In this document: piece by piece, positions 1 to 8,725 of the stretch
Position numbering within the stretch: the stretch's first letter is position 1
Layout: the number at the start of each line of letters is the position of its first letter
NCBI GenBank assembly: GCA_021199795.1
Contig: JAJQHJ010000024.1
Location: 150,810 to 214,809, forward strand
DNA: 64,000 nt
Reading direction: 5' to 3'
Source of the DNA: Oscillospiraceae bacterium
GTDB lineage: Bacteria > Bacillota > Clostridia > Oscillospirales > Ruminococcaceae
Translations under genes and position numbers: made by a program
Notes under the pieces: generated by a model
Told to the model about the DNA's origin: nothing
Seen by the model: the letters and a program-made list of their open reading frames with translations, nothing else
Database searches by the model: none

Positions 1-868
1 TGCACGTGATGAGTGGCGGAGGATTGAAGCTGCCTACATGGCGGATAGCATCGATGGCGAATGGGTCGGCGGCGATGTCATCGACTATAAGCTCCCAGAC
101 ACCAACGGAGTTGCTCAGGGAGGAATTGTCGACACTCCCGACGGAAGATGGTTTGGAGTCATTTTCGCCGACCATGGAGCAGTCGGAAGAATTCCGAACC
201 TCGTTCCCATGCGCTTTGACGAGACCGGATTCCCGGTTTTCGATACGCCGTCGGAAATTGTCGAAAACACCTCGACCCGACCGGATTATGTGTATTCGCC
301 GATATTCGCTTCAGATGACTTCACAAGTGAAGCCCTGAATCCCGCATGGGAATTCAACCATAACCCAAAATCTGGATTCTGGCACACTGGCGACGGCAAA
401 TTCACTATCACCACCGAGAAGTTGTCGAATTCTGTCGAATTTGCCCGGAACACCCTGACGCAAAGGGCGAAATATCCCGAATGTAAGGCATATGTCACCC
501 TCGATGCAAGCGGGCTTCAGGACGGTGACACCGCCGGTCTCACCATGCTCCAGTATCAGTACGGAATCATAGGTCTTACAAAGGAGCAGGGGAGAACTTA
601 TCTTGTCATGAAGTCAAGAGAGAAAACCTGCGCAAAAATCCTATTCGATGGCGATACCGTCACCTTGGGCGTAAGAGGCAAATTCTCTCTTAACCACAGC
701 GAAGTGAGCTTCATGTACCAGAAAGACGGCGAATGGGTTGATTTTGGCGAAATGGTTTACCCGACATTCGACCTTCGGCACTTCGTTGGCTGTCGGATAG
801 GGCTGTTTGCTTATTCGACTGAGAAGACCGGCGGAACGGCTGAATTTTCGCACTTTGTTTATAAGTAA
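1..868 (+). CDS. Glycoside hydrolase family 43-like protein, C-terminal part (5' truncated by window edge)
   Basis: The frame is open from base 2, so the gene begins left of the window. About 288 residues are visible. The first ~85 (GEWVGGDVIDY, then GGIVDTPDGRWFGVIFADHGAVGR) look like the last blades of a GH43 five-bladed propeller. The rest (FASDDFTSEALNPAWEFNHN to the C-terminal FSHFVYK) resembles the concanavalin-like beta-sandwich that ends many beta-xylosidases and arabinofuranosidases of this family. The likely role is removal of xylose or arabinose from xylan-derived oligosaccharides. The catalytic residues lie outside the window, so activity cannot be judged. An in-frame ATG at 38 is internal to the fold and is not the start. 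No terminator is evident before the adhE promoter. Confidence 0.75.
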   Translation, partial: ARDEWRRIEAAYMADSIDGEWVGGDVIDYKLPDTNGVAQGGIVDTPDGRWFGVIFADHGAVGRIPNLVPMRFDETGFPVFDTPSEIVENTSTRPDYVYSPIFASDDFTSEALNPAWEFNHNPKSGFWHTGDGKFTITTEKLSNSVEFARNTLTQRAKYPECKAYVTLDASGLQDGDTAGLTMLQYQYGIIGLTKEQGRTYLVMKSREKTCAKILFDGDTVTLGVRGKFSLNHSEVSFMYQKDGEWVDFGEMVYPTFDLRHFVGCRIGLFAYSTEKTGGTAEFSHFVYK

Positions 869-927
869 AAACGGGGTTGTCATTTTGAAATAAAAATTGT
901 TGAAACCGTGGAAAATGCCGATTCTGC

Positions 928-956
928 TTGATTAAACGGAATTGGTCTGCTATAAT
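928..956 (+). promoter_or_regulatory. Sigma-A promoter for adhE
   Basis: TTGATT at 928-933, a 17-nt spacer, then a perfect TATAAT at 951-956. It lies 85 nt upstream of the adhE start. No clear Rex-type palindrome is visible. Confidence 0.8.
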
Positions 957-984
957 GATAGCTGTAAAAATATAATTCTTCCGT

Positions 985-1016
985 AGCCTGTGTGAAGCTT
1001 GAAGCTTCCTCTGGCT
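985..1016 (+). promoter_or_regulatory. Hairpin in adhE 5' untranslated region
   Basis: AGCC 985-988 can pair with GGCT 1013-1016, and GAAGC 994-998 with GCTTC 1004-1008 around loop TTGAA. There is no U-tract, so it is not an intrinsic terminator. It sits just before the AGGAGG at 1030-1035 and may affect mRNA stability or translation. Confidence 0.45.
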
Positions 1017-1040
1017 GCGAAAATACAATAGGAGGTTAGT

Positions 1041-3689
1041 ATGGTGAAATCGGCAAAAACCGAAAGGACTCCCATCGAAAGCGTCGAAGCACTTGAAGCT
1101 GCGATTGCAAGAGTAAGAAAGGCTCAGGAGATTTTTGCAACCTACACTCAGGAGCAGGTTGATAAGATTTTCCTTGCCGCTGCTACCGCTGCAAACCAGG
1201 CAAGACTGCCTTTAGCCAAGATGGCTGTCGAGGAGACCGGAATGGGCGTTGTTGAGGATAAAGTAATCAAGAACAACTACGCCGCTGAGCATATCTACAA
1301 TGCTTACAAGAACACTAAGACCTGCGGAGTTATCGAGGAGGACAAGGCTTACGGCACAAAGAAGATAGCCGAGCCGATAGGAGTCGTCGCGGCAGTAATT
1401 CCAACTACCAACCCGACTTCCACAGCAATATTCAAGTGCTTGATCTGCCTCAAGACAAGAAACGCAATCATCATCAGCCCTCACCCGAGAGCAAAGAAGT
1501 GCACAGCTGAGGCGGCAAGAATAGTTCTTGAAGCCGCGGTCAAGGCAGGAGCTCCCGAGGGCATAATCGAGTGGATCGACACCCCAACCCTCGACATGAC
1601 AACTCTACTGATGAAAGAGGCTGACATCATCCTTGCAACCGGCGGACCTGGAATGGTCAAGTCGGCATACTCCTCCGGCAAGCCGGCTTTGGGAGTTGGT
1701 GCAGGAAACACCCCCGCAATCATCGACAGCACCGCCGACATCAAGCTTGCAGTAAGCTCAATCATCCATTCAAAGACATTCGACAACGGCATGATCTGTG
1801 CTTCCGAGCAGTCTGTTATCGTTCTTAATGACATCTATGACGAGGTAAGAAAAGAATTCGCCTACAGAGGCTGCTATTTCCTTAACGACGAGGAAAAGGA
1901 CAAGGTCAGAAGCACCATCATCATCAACGGCTCCGTCAATGCAAAAATTGTCGGTCAGCCTGCTCCGAAGATTGCAGAAATCTGCGGCATCACCGTCCCC
2001 GAGGGAACCAAGATTCTCATCGGCGAGGTAGAGTCTGTAGATATTTCTGAGGAGTTCGCCCATGAAAAGCTTTCACCAGTACTCGCTATGTATCATGCAG
2101 AGAGCTTTGATGACGCCATAGAAAAGGCTGAGCATCTTATCGCAGATGGCGGCTTCGGTCATACTTCTTCTGTATACCTCGATGCAGTCACCGAGCGCGA
2201 GAAGATTGACAGATTCGCATCACGTATGAAGACCTGCAGAATCCTTGTCAACACTCCTGCTTCCCATGGCGGTATCGGAGACCTCTATAACTTCAAGCTT
2301 TCACCGTCACTGACACTCGGCTGTGGCTCATGGGGCGGCAACAGCGTAAGTGAAAACGTAGGTGTCAAGCACCTTATCAATATCAAGACAGTCGCTGAGA
2401 GGAGAGAGAATATGCTTTGGTTCCGTGCACCTGAAAAGGTATACACCAAGAAAGGCTGCCTGCCGGTAGCGTTGGATGAACTCAAGTACGTCATGGGCAA
2501 GAAGCGTTGCTTCATCGTAACCGACAGTTTCCTCTATCACAGCGGCGTTACAAAGTCCATCACCGATAAGCTCGACGAGCTCGGAATCGCTCACACAACA
2601 TTCTTCGATGTTGAGCCCGACCCGACACTTGCAAGTGCCAAGGCAGGTGCCAAGGCAATGACTTCATTCCAGCCTGACTGCATCATCGCAATCGGTGGCG
2701 GCTCCGCTATGGACGCAGGAAAGATCATGTGGGTTCTCTATGAGCATCCTGATGCAGACTTCATGGACATGGCTATGAGATTCATAGATATCCGCAAGCG
2801 TGTCTACACATTCCCGAAGATGGGTGAAAAGGCTTACTTCATCGCAGTTCCTACCTCTGCCGGTACCGGTTCAGAAGTTACCCCGTTTGCAGTTATCACC
2901 GACGAGTCAACCGGAATCAAGTATCCTCTTGCTGACTATCAGCTCATGCCGAACATGGCAATTGTCGACATCGACTTCCATATGACAGCACCCAAGGGTC
3001 TTACTGCCGCATCAGGTATCGATGCTGTAACCCATGCTCTTGAAGCTTATGCTTCCGTAATGGCTACCGACTATACCGACAGCCTAGCAATCGGAGCACT
3101 CAAGACTATTTTCGAGTATCTCCCGAGAGCTTATGACAACGGTCTCACCGACGAGGAAGCCAGAGAGAAGATGGCAAATGCCGCCACTATGGCAGGTATG
3201 GCATTCGCTAACGCATTCCTTGGAATCAGCCACTCTTTGGCTCACAAGCTTGGTGCATATCACCACATCGCACATGGCGTTGCAAATGCTCTTGTCATCG
3301 AAGACGTCATGAGATACAACGCAAGCGAAGCTCCTCAGAAGATGGGAACATTCAGCCAGTATGACCACCCGAACGCTCTTCACAGATATGCTGAGATTGC
3401 AGATGCACTTAACCTCGGCGGAAAGACCGATGAAGAGAAGCTTGAGAACCTCATCTCAGCTGTTCACGAGCTCAAGCACCGTGTCGGAATCAAGGATACC
3501 ATCGCTGAATACGGCGTTGACGAGAAGAAGTTCCTCGACACTCTCGACGAAATGACCGAGTGTGCATTCGATGATCAGTGCACCGGTGCAAACCCGAGAT
3601 ACCCGCTCATCAACGAGCTTAAGCAGATTTACCTTGACGCATACTACGGCGGCACTTTCACTGAGAAAGCATTGCCGAAAGCGGACTAA
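1041..3689 (+). CDS. adhE: Bifunctional acetaldehyde-CoA/alcohol dehydrogenase AdhE
   Basis: 882 residues, the usual AdhE length. The N-terminal half is a CoA-acylating aldehyde dehydrogenase with the catalytic Cys in NGMICASEQ (Cys253). The C-terminal half is an iron-type alcohol dehydrogenase with GGGSAMDAGK, GIDAVTHALEAY and the metal-binding HSLAHKLGAYHHIAHG (His around 735 and 745). Together they reduce acetyl-CoA to ethanol and reoxidise two NADH in the cytoplasm during fermentation; AdhE normally forms spirosomes. The start is set by AGGAGG at 1030-1035, five bases from the ATG. The next gene follows after 18 nt with no terminator, so the two are probably co-transcribed. Confidence 0.97.
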   Translation: MVKSAKTERTPIESVEALEAAIARVRKAQEIFATYTQEQVDKIFLAAATAANQARLPLAKMAVEETGMGVVEDKVIKNNYAAEHIYNAYKNTKTCGVIEEDKAYGTKKIAEPIGVVAAVIPTTNPTSTAIFKCLICLKTRNAIIISPHPRAKKCTAEAARIVLEAAVKAGAPEGIIEWIDTPTLDMTTLLMKEADIILATGGPGMVKSAYSSGKPALGVGAGNTPAIIDSTADIKLAVSSIIHSKTFDNGMICASEQSVIVLNDIYDEVRKEFAYRGCYFLNDEEKDKVRSTIIINGSVNAKIVGQPAPKIAEICGITVPEGTKILIGEVESVDISEEFAHEKLSPVLAMYHAESFDDAIEKAEHLIADGGFGHTSSVYLDAVTEREKIDRFASRMKTCRILVNTPASHGGIGDLYNFKLSPSLTLGCGSWGGNSVSENVGVKHLINIKTVAERRENMLWFRAPEKVYTKKGCLPVALDELKYVMGKKRCFIVTDSFLYHSGVTKSITDKLDELGIAHTTFFDVEPDPTLASAKAGAKAMTSFQPDCIIAIGGGSAMDAGKIMWVLYEHPDADFMDMAMRFIDIRKRVYTFPKMGEKAYFIAVPTSAGTGSEVTPFAVITDESTGIKYPLADYQLMPNMAIVDIDFHMTAPKGLTAASGIDAVTHALEAYASVMATDYTDSLAIGALKTIFEYLPRAYDNGLTDEEAREKMANAATMAGMAFANAFLGISHSLAHKLGAYHHIAHGVANALVIEDVMRYNASEAPQKMGTFSQYDHPNALHRYAEIADALNLGGKTDEEKLENLISAVHELKHRVGIKDTIAEYGVDEKKFLDTLDEMTECAFDDQCTGANPRYPLINELKQIYLDAYYGGTFTEKALPKAD

Positions 3690-3707
3690 TAGAGAGGAGT
3701 GACAGAA

Positions 3708-4457
3708 ATGAATCTTGACAATGTTGTTTCCGTAAGAAAGACAAAAACCATCTACCGCGACGGCGACCGTTGCATCAAAATGTTCGAGCCCGGCTACTCC
3801 AAGGCTGATATCCTCAATGAGGCTCTCAACCAGGCAAGAGTAGAGGAGACCGGCTTTGACATCCCCGCAATCATCGAGGTCACCACTCAGGATGGCCAGT
3901 GGGCGATAGTAAGTGAATTCATCGAGGGCGAAACCCTGCAGGATCTCATGGATGAGCATCCTGAAAAGATGGATGAGTATCTTGAGCTGTTCGTTGATTT
4001 GCAGATCAAGATGCACTCCCTCAAGAGCCCGAGCCTCAATAAGCTCAAGGACAAGATGAACCGTAAGATGGGCGAAGCCAACATCGACGCCACAACCAGA
4101 TATGAACTGAGAATGCGTCTTGAGTCTATGCCGAACCATGACAAGCTCTGCCACGGCGACTTCAACCCAAGTAACGTCATCATCGATAAAGAGGGCGTTC
4201 CTCACGTCATCGACTGGTCTCACGCCACTCAGGGCAATGCTTCCGCAGACGTAGCCAGAACCTACCTCCTCTTCTGCCTCAAGGGCAACATGCCTCTTGC
4301 AAAGAAGTACCTTAACCTTTTCTGCAAGAAGTCAAACACCGCCCGCCAGTACGTCGAGAAGTGGATGCCTATTGTAGCCGCTTCCCAGTCGGTCAAGGGC
4401 AACGAAGCCGAGAGAGAGTTCCTCCTCTCCTGGGTAAACGTTGTAGAGTACGAATAA
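3708..4457 (+). CDS. Aminoglycoside phosphotransferase (APH)-fold small-molecule kinase
   Basis: 249 residues. LCHGDFNPSNVI is the APH/choline kinase catalytic loop with its catalytic Asp, and HVIDWSHA supplies the metal-binding Asp. An N-terminal lobe (IVSEFIEGETLQDLMDEH) completes a kinase-like fold. The substrate is unknown; the family includes antibiotic, choline and sugar kinases, and nothing here points specifically to resistance. I chose the ATG at 3708 because AGGAG at 3695-3699 is eight bases away; the in-frame GTG at 3699 overlaps that site. It lies 18 nt after adhE and shares its terminator, which hints at a metabolic role, but the pairing may be incidental. Confidence 0.8.
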   Translation: MNLDNVVSVRKTKTIYRDGDRCIKMFEPGYSKADILNEALNQARVEETGFDIPAIIEVTTQDGQWAIVSEFIEGETLQDLMDEHPEKMDEYLELFVDLQIKMHSLKSPSLNKLKDKMNRKMGEANIDATTRYELRMRLESMPNHDKLCHGDFNPSNVIIDKEGVPHVIDWSHATQGNASADVARTYLLFCLKGNMPLAKKYLNLFCKKSNTARQYVEKWMPIVAASQSVKGNEAEREFLLSWVNVVEYE

Positions 4458-4472
4458 TCCCTGTAAAAATCG

Positions 4473-4503
4473 AAGCGCATCGGGAAACCGGTGCGCTTTT
4501 TGT
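4473..4503 (+). terminator. Bidirectional intrinsic terminator between the adhE operon and tmk
   Basis: AAGCGCATCGG (4473-4483), GAAA loop, CCGGTGCGCTT (4488-4498), then Ts. An A-run on the left gives the minus transcript a U-tract as well. Confidence 0.9.
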
Positions 4504-5111
4504 TATCTTATTGCGTCGTAAACCCTTTCGGCAATCTCATTTGGATCGCCAACTGCGTTTACAATCTTTATATTGTGGTCGGGAAGTCTTGAGAAGACCT
4601 CGAAATATTTCTGCCTTGTTCTCTCAATCGTCTCTTGCTTCTCGTAAATCTCTCTTGAAGCCCTGCCCGACTCAATCCTTGAGTCGCAGACATCTGAGGG
4701 GACATCTAAGAATATGCAGACATCCGGCTTCAGGATGTCAGGACAGTCGAGATTCGCCCTCATGACCCAATCCAAATCGGTGTCCATGCCCTGATAGGCA
4801 AAAGATGAGTAGTAATACCTGTCAGTGATGACGGTAACGCCGGATTCTAACATGCACTTGATCCCTACATTTGGCGACTGGCAGTGGGCGATTCTGTCCG
4901 AGAGAAAGAGCCCCGCAAGCTCGGCAGGAGTTCTCTTTGTGAGACCTGAAAGCGCATCCCTTATAAGTCCACCGGTTGTGAATTGAGTCGGTTCGCTGGT
5001 AAGATATACTTTTGTGCCCTCGGCTTCAAGCCTGTGGGCAAGCATGGCAATCTGTGTTCCTTTTCCTGAGCCGTCCAAGCCCTCAACGGCGATAAAAAGC
5101 GGCTTTTTCAT
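4503..5111 (-). CDS. tmk: Thymidylate kinase
   Basis: 202 residues, normal length. It phosphorylates dTMP to dTDP for DNA synthesis. The P-loop GLDGSGKGTQ is at residues 10-19; the DRYYYSS motif for dTMP binding is near residue 97; the LID region follows (SGRASREIYEKQE). It is a single-gene unit convergent with adhE, with its own promoter. A weak AAGGA lies about 11 nt before the ATG. Confidence 0.95.
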   Translation of the reverse strand: MKKPLFIAVEGLDGSGKGTQIAMLAHRLEAEGTKVYLTSEPTQFTTGGLIRDALSGLTKRTPAELAGLFLSDRIAHCQSPNVGIKCMLESGVTVITDRYYYSSFAYQGMDTDLDWVMRANLDCPDILKPDVCIFLDVPSDVCDSRIESGRASREIYEKQETIERTRQKYFEVFSRLPDHNIKIVNAVGDPNEIAERVYDAIR

Positions 5112-5147
5112 ATCAAAATCAGTCCTTGCAAAGATATTCTATCGGAT

Positions 5148-5176
5148 ATTATAACGGCTTTTCGGCGTCAAGTCAA
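5148..5176 (-). promoter_or_regulatory. Promoter of tmk
   Basis: On the minus strand, TTGACT (5176-5171), a 17-nt spacer and TATAAT (5153-5148), about 40 nt upstream of the tmk ATG. Confidence 0.8.
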
Positions 5177-5257
5177 GTCTGTTGGCAAATCTGAACTGAG
5201 ATTCTTTTCGTCCCAACCGGCGGCTCTTTCTTTTTAAAAATTGGCAGAAATCTTATA

Positions 5258-5286
5258 TTGAACTTTGAGCTCATATATGTTATACT
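5258..5286 (+). promoter_or_regulatory. Promoter of the [FeFe] hydrogenase gene
   Basis: TTGAAC 5258-5263, 17-nt spacer, TATACT 5281-5286. An in-frame TTG at 5258 is the -35 box itself, which excludes it as a start codon. Confidence 0.8.
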
Positions 5287-5320
5287 TTTTCCGAGAGAGA
5301 TACGAAAAGAGGTTTTCACA

Positions 5321-6832
5321 ATGGCTATGAGAGGAATATATAACTCGGTAACGGACATACGCAGAAAGGTCTTCACCGAGGTCGCCAGATTAGCATATGA
5401 GGACGGCAATTATGCCGAGAAGATTACTGAGCTCCCATATAAAATAGTCCCGGGAAGCGAAGCTGTTTACCGTGAATCGATATTTTTGGAGAGAGCTATA
5501 GTTGAGGAAAGATTAAGGCTCGCAATCGGTCTGCCTTTAAGACCAATTGACCAGCATGAATCGGTAGCCGACGGAATTGATGCATCCGCAATTTCCGAAA
5601 AATACTACGACCCGCCGCTTGTAAACATCATAAAGTTTGCCTGTAACGCCTGTCCGGAGACCCACTATCACGTCACCGACTGTTGCCAGGGCTGTCTTGC
5701 TCATCCGTGCAAGGAAGTCTGTCCGAAGCACGCAATTGAAATCATCCACGGCAAGTCGGTTATTGATCAGTCTAAATGCATCAAGTGTGGCAAGTGCGCT
5801 TCCGTCTGCCCCTATGGCGCGATAAACAAGATGGAACGCCCATGCGCCTCCGCATGTGGAATGGATGCTATACACTCAGACGAGCAGGGAAGAGCACAGA
5901 TTGATTACGATAAGTGCGTTTCCTGTGGAATGTGCCTTGTCAACTGCCCGTTCGGTGCAATCGTAGATAAGGGTCAGATATTCCAGCTTATCCATGCGAT
6001 AAAATCAGGCAAAGAAGTCATAGCGATAGTTGCTCCTGCATTCGTCGGTCAGTTCGGAGCCAAGGCGACTCCCGAAAAGCTGACAGCTGCAATGAAAAAG
6101 CTTGGCTTTGCCGGAGTGACAGAAGTCGCGATCGGCGCAGATTTATGTGCAATAGATGAAGCAAAGGACTTTGTTGAAAACGTCCCCGAAAATCAGCCGT
6201 TTATGGCGACATCCTGCTGCCCGTCCTGGTCGGTAATGGCGAAAAAGCTCTTCCCGGAGTTCGCGGGATATATTTCGATGGCTTTGACACCTATGGTTCT
6301 GACAGCCCGAATGGTCAAAAAGGAGCACCCGAACGCCTGCATAGCCTTTATAGGACCTTGCGCGGCAAAGAAGCTTGAGGCATCGAGGCGAACCATCCGA
6401 AGCGATGTCGACTTTGTCTTAACGTTTGAAGAGCTGATGGGAATGTTTGAGGCTAAGGAAATCAATTTCGATGAGATAACCCCCGACGAGGAAGTGCCTC
6501 TTAATGAGGGCACTTCTGATGGCAGAATCTTTGCTGTTTCCGGAGGTGTCATCAAGGCTGTAACAGACGTCATCCATGAACTCGACCCCGACCGTGAAGT
6601 CAAAACTGCATCTGCACAAGGCTTAAAGGAGTGCCGCAAGCTCCTCCAGATGGCGAAAGCCGGAAAGTATAACGGCTATCTTCTTGAGGGAATGGCATGT
6701 CCCGGCGGCTGCGTTGCCGGAGCAGGAACGCTTCAACCCGTAGAGAAGTCAAGTGCCACAGTCAACAAGTATGCTGCTGGTGCTGAAAAGAAGAATGCAC
6801 TTGAGACGGAGCACGAGTTTGAAATTATTTAA
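5321..6832 (+). CDS. Monomeric [FeFe] hydrogenase, group B type
   Basis: 503 residues. A Cys-rich N-terminal half carries several 4Fe-4S sites (CNACPETHYHVTDCCQGC, CIKCGKCASVCP, CVSCGMCLVNCP). The C-terminal half is the H-cluster domain with the three signatures in group-B form: TSCCPSW near residue 297, GPCAAKK near 345, and MACPGGCVAGAG near 457. The usual group-A forms are TSCCPAW and MPCTAKK. The enzyme evolves or takes up H2, or may sense it, with ferredoxin as likely partner. AAGAGG at 5307-5312 sets the ATG at 5321. No maturation genes (hydE, hydF, hydG) are nearby. It appears monocistronic; the trp promoter starts 9 nt after its stop. Confidence 0.93.
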   Translation: MAMRGIYNSVTDIRRKVFTEVARLAYEDGNYAEKITELPYKIVPGSEAVYRESIFLERAIVEERLRLAIGLPLRPIDQHESVADGIDASAISEKYYDPPLVNIIKFACNACPETHYHVTDCCQGCLAHPCKEVCPKHAIEIIHGKSVIDQSKCIKCGKCASVCPYGAINKMERPCASACGMDAIHSDEQGRAQIDYDKCVSCGMCLVNCPFGAIVDKGQIFQLIHAIKSGKEVIAIVAPAFVGQFGAKATPEKLTAAMKKLGFAGVTEVAIGADLCAIDEAKDFVENVPENQPFMATSCCPSWSVMAKKLFPEFAGYISMALTPMVLTARMVKKEHPNACIAFIGPCAAKKLEASRRTIRSDVDFVLTFEELMGMFEAKEINFDEITPDEEVPLNEGTSDGRIFAVSGGVIKAVTDVIHELDPDREVKTASAQGLKECRKLLQMAKAGKYNGYLLEGMACPGGCVAGAGTLQPVEKSSATVNKYAAGAEKKNALETEHEFEII

Positions 6833-6840
6833 AAAACCTC

Positions 6841-6869
6841 TTGACATCCGCATCAAAATAGTGTAGAAT
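6841..6869 (+). promoter_or_regulatory. Promoter of the trp operon
   Basis: Perfect TTGACA 6841-6846, 17-nt spacer, TAGAAT 6864-6869. It begins nine bases after the hydrogenase stop codon. Confidence 0.85.
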
Positions 6870-6875
6870 AGTTTA

Positions 6876-7228
6876 CAGATTCATTTTAAACCGATGAAGC
6901 GGAGATAACGGCAGGTGTGCGCTGACAGAGAGCGGGGACATTTGGAATCCTTATGGTTTCCAAAAGGCTGGGAGCCTCGTAGAATTGCAGCTTGTCAAAT
7001 GGACCGCGGAGGGCATGGTCAAAGGAACATAAGCCGGAGTGTGGTGTAAATCGCCCGAGTGTAGCTTCAGTTCCGAGTATTCCGTGACGTTATGCGTGCG
7101 TGAAGCGCGAGGAGTATGTTTGTACTCTGAAAAGAGCATTTCTCTGTTTAGGAGAAATGAATCAAGGTGGCACCGCGGGAACAGTAAATTTCTCGTCCTT
7201 GGTCTTTAAAAAGATCAAGGGCGTTTTT
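6876..7228 (+). promoter_or_regulatory. T-box leader of the trp operon (tRNA-Trp sensing)
   Basis: The leader has the conserved T-box AAGGTGGCACCGCGG at 7164-7178, followed by a terminator hairpin (7194-7222, CGTCCTTGG paired with CAAGGGCG) and TTTTT at 7224-7228. Uncharged tRNA should pair with the T-box and favour read-through. A good specifier candidate is TGG at 7000-7002, followed by A and then CCGC 7004-7007, which pairs with GCGG 6899-6902; this is the base of Stem I and reads Trp. A strong hairpin, TTTGGAA with TTCCAAA, lies at about 6940-6964. The T-box call is firm; the specifier assignment is by eye. Confidence 0.93.
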
Positions 7229-7250
7229 GTTGTATAAGGAGTTGATTTTA

Positions 7251-8714
7251 TTGCCTAGTCCAAGTTATGAAGAAGCTAAAAGGCTTGCTGAGGGAATGAG
7301 CGTTGTTCCGCTGTCGGAGGAGATTTATTCCGACCTCCGGACACCTATTCAGACGCTGAAAATCCTAAAGAAAATGAGCGTGAAATATTATCTACTTGAG
7401 AGCGTCGAGGGTGGAGACAAGTGGGGGAGATATTCATATTTAGGCTTCGACCCGGCACTCGAAGTAAGAGGCAAGGGAGAGGACATAGAGATAATCTCGA
7501 ATGTGACCATCAGGCAGAAATCGAGCGATCCGAGCTCAGTTCTTCGGGATATCCTGTCCCAGTATAAGAGCCCGAAAGTTGATGGTTTACCTCCGTTCAC
7601 AGGCGGATTCGTCGGATATTTCTCATATAACTATATAAGATACGCCGAGCCGACACTGAATCTCGATCTCCGGGACGACGGCAACTTCTACGACTTCGAC
7701 CTCATGCTTTTCGACAAGGTCATCTGCTTTGACAGGCTTCGGCAGAAGATAATCGTCATCAACAACATCAAGACCGACAATTTCGAGGAGAACTATAACC
7801 GCGGCGTGATGGAGCTGGATCAGCTCTGCACTCTCCTTAAAACAGAGCACTCCTACTCTGAGGAGTACGCCGGAATCAAGGGCGAGTTCAAGCCGCTCTT
7901 CTCGAAAGAAGAGTACTGCGGAATGGTCACCAAGACGAAAGAGTATATCCGTGAGGGCGACATCTTCCAGGCAGTAATCTCAAACCGCCTTGAAGCCGAA
8001 TTCGAGGGAAGCCTCCTCAATACCTACAGAGTCCTCAGGACGATAAACCCCTCGCCATATATGTTCTATATGAAGTATGATGACTGCGAGCTGGCGGGTG
8101 CCTCGCCAGAGACGATAGTTTCAATCAGTAATGGCACCGTCTCGACATTCCCGATTGCCGGAACAAGAAAGCGCGGCAAGACTGAAGCTGAGGACAACGA
8201 GCTTATTTCGGGGCTCTTAACAGACGAAAAAGAGCTCAGTGAACACAACATGCTTGTCGACCTCGGAAGAAACGACATCGGCAAGGTCAGCGAATATGGC
8301 ACAGTCCATGTCGAGGGCTACAAGGAAATTCTCAAGTATTCGCACGTAATTCACATAGCCTCAACGGTAAGAGGCAAGCTCAGAGACGGACTCGATCAGT
8401 TCGACGCTCTTTCCGCTGTACTTCCTGCTGGAACCCTTTCGGGAGCTCCGAAATACCGTGCCTGCGAGATAATCTCCGAGCTTGAGGGAGTGAATCGTGG
8501 AGTCTATGGCGGAGCGGTCGGATATATCGATTTCAAGGGAAATATGGATATGTGCATAGCCATCAGGATGGCAAGTAAGAAAAACGGCAAGGTCTACGTT
8601 CAGGCGGGTGCGGGAATTGTTTATGACAGTGTCCCCGAGAGCGAATATCAGGAGTGCATCAACAAAGCAACTGCCATGGCGGAAGCTATCAAGCGCACTT
8701 CCGAAGTGAGATAG
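7251..8714 (+). CDS. trpE: Anthranilate synthase component I
   Basis: 487 residues from the TTG at 7251. TrpE converts chorismate plus ammonia to anthranilate, the first committed step of tryptophan synthesis. It shows the feedback-inhibition element LLESVEGG, then GGFVGYFSYN, GASPET, IAGTRKRG and the C-terminal LPAGTLSGAPK of the chorismate-binding fold. AAGGAG at 7236-7241 is nine bases from this TTG; an in-frame TTG at 7227 lies in the T-box terminator and has no ribosome site. First gene of trpEGDCFBA. Confidence 0.96.
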   Translation: MPSPSYEEAKRLAEGMSVVPLSEEIYSDLRTPIQTLKILKKMSVKYYLLESVEGGDKWGRYSYLGFDPALEVRGKGEDIEIISNVTIRQKSSDPSSVLRDILSQYKSPKVDGLPPFTGGFVGYFSYNYIRYAEPTLNLDLRDDGNFYDFDLMLFDKVICFDRLRQKIIVINNIKTDNFEENYNRGVMELDQLCTLLKTEHSYSEEYAGIKGEFKPLFSKEEYCGMVTKTKEYIREGDIFQAVISNRLEAEFEGSLLNTYRVLRTINPSPYMFYMKYDDCELAGASPETIVSISNGTVSTFPIAGTRKRGKTEAEDNELISGLLTDEKELSEHNMLVDLGRNDIGKVSEYGTVHVEGYKEILKYSHVIHIASTVRGKLRDGLDQFDALSAVLPAGTLSGAPKYRACEIISELEGVNRGVYGGAVGYIDFKGNMDMCIAIRMASKKNGKVYVQAGAGIVYDSVPESEYQECINKATAMAEAIKRTSEVR

Positions 8715-8725
8715 GAGGCGGTGAA

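Noticed and set aside
957..1029. Rex operator before adhE
   Set aside because: No TTGTTAA-type palindrome is present near the promoter.
3456..4223. 255-codon minus-strand frame across the adhE/kinase junction
   Set aside because: It is antisense to two well-supported genes and spans their boundary.
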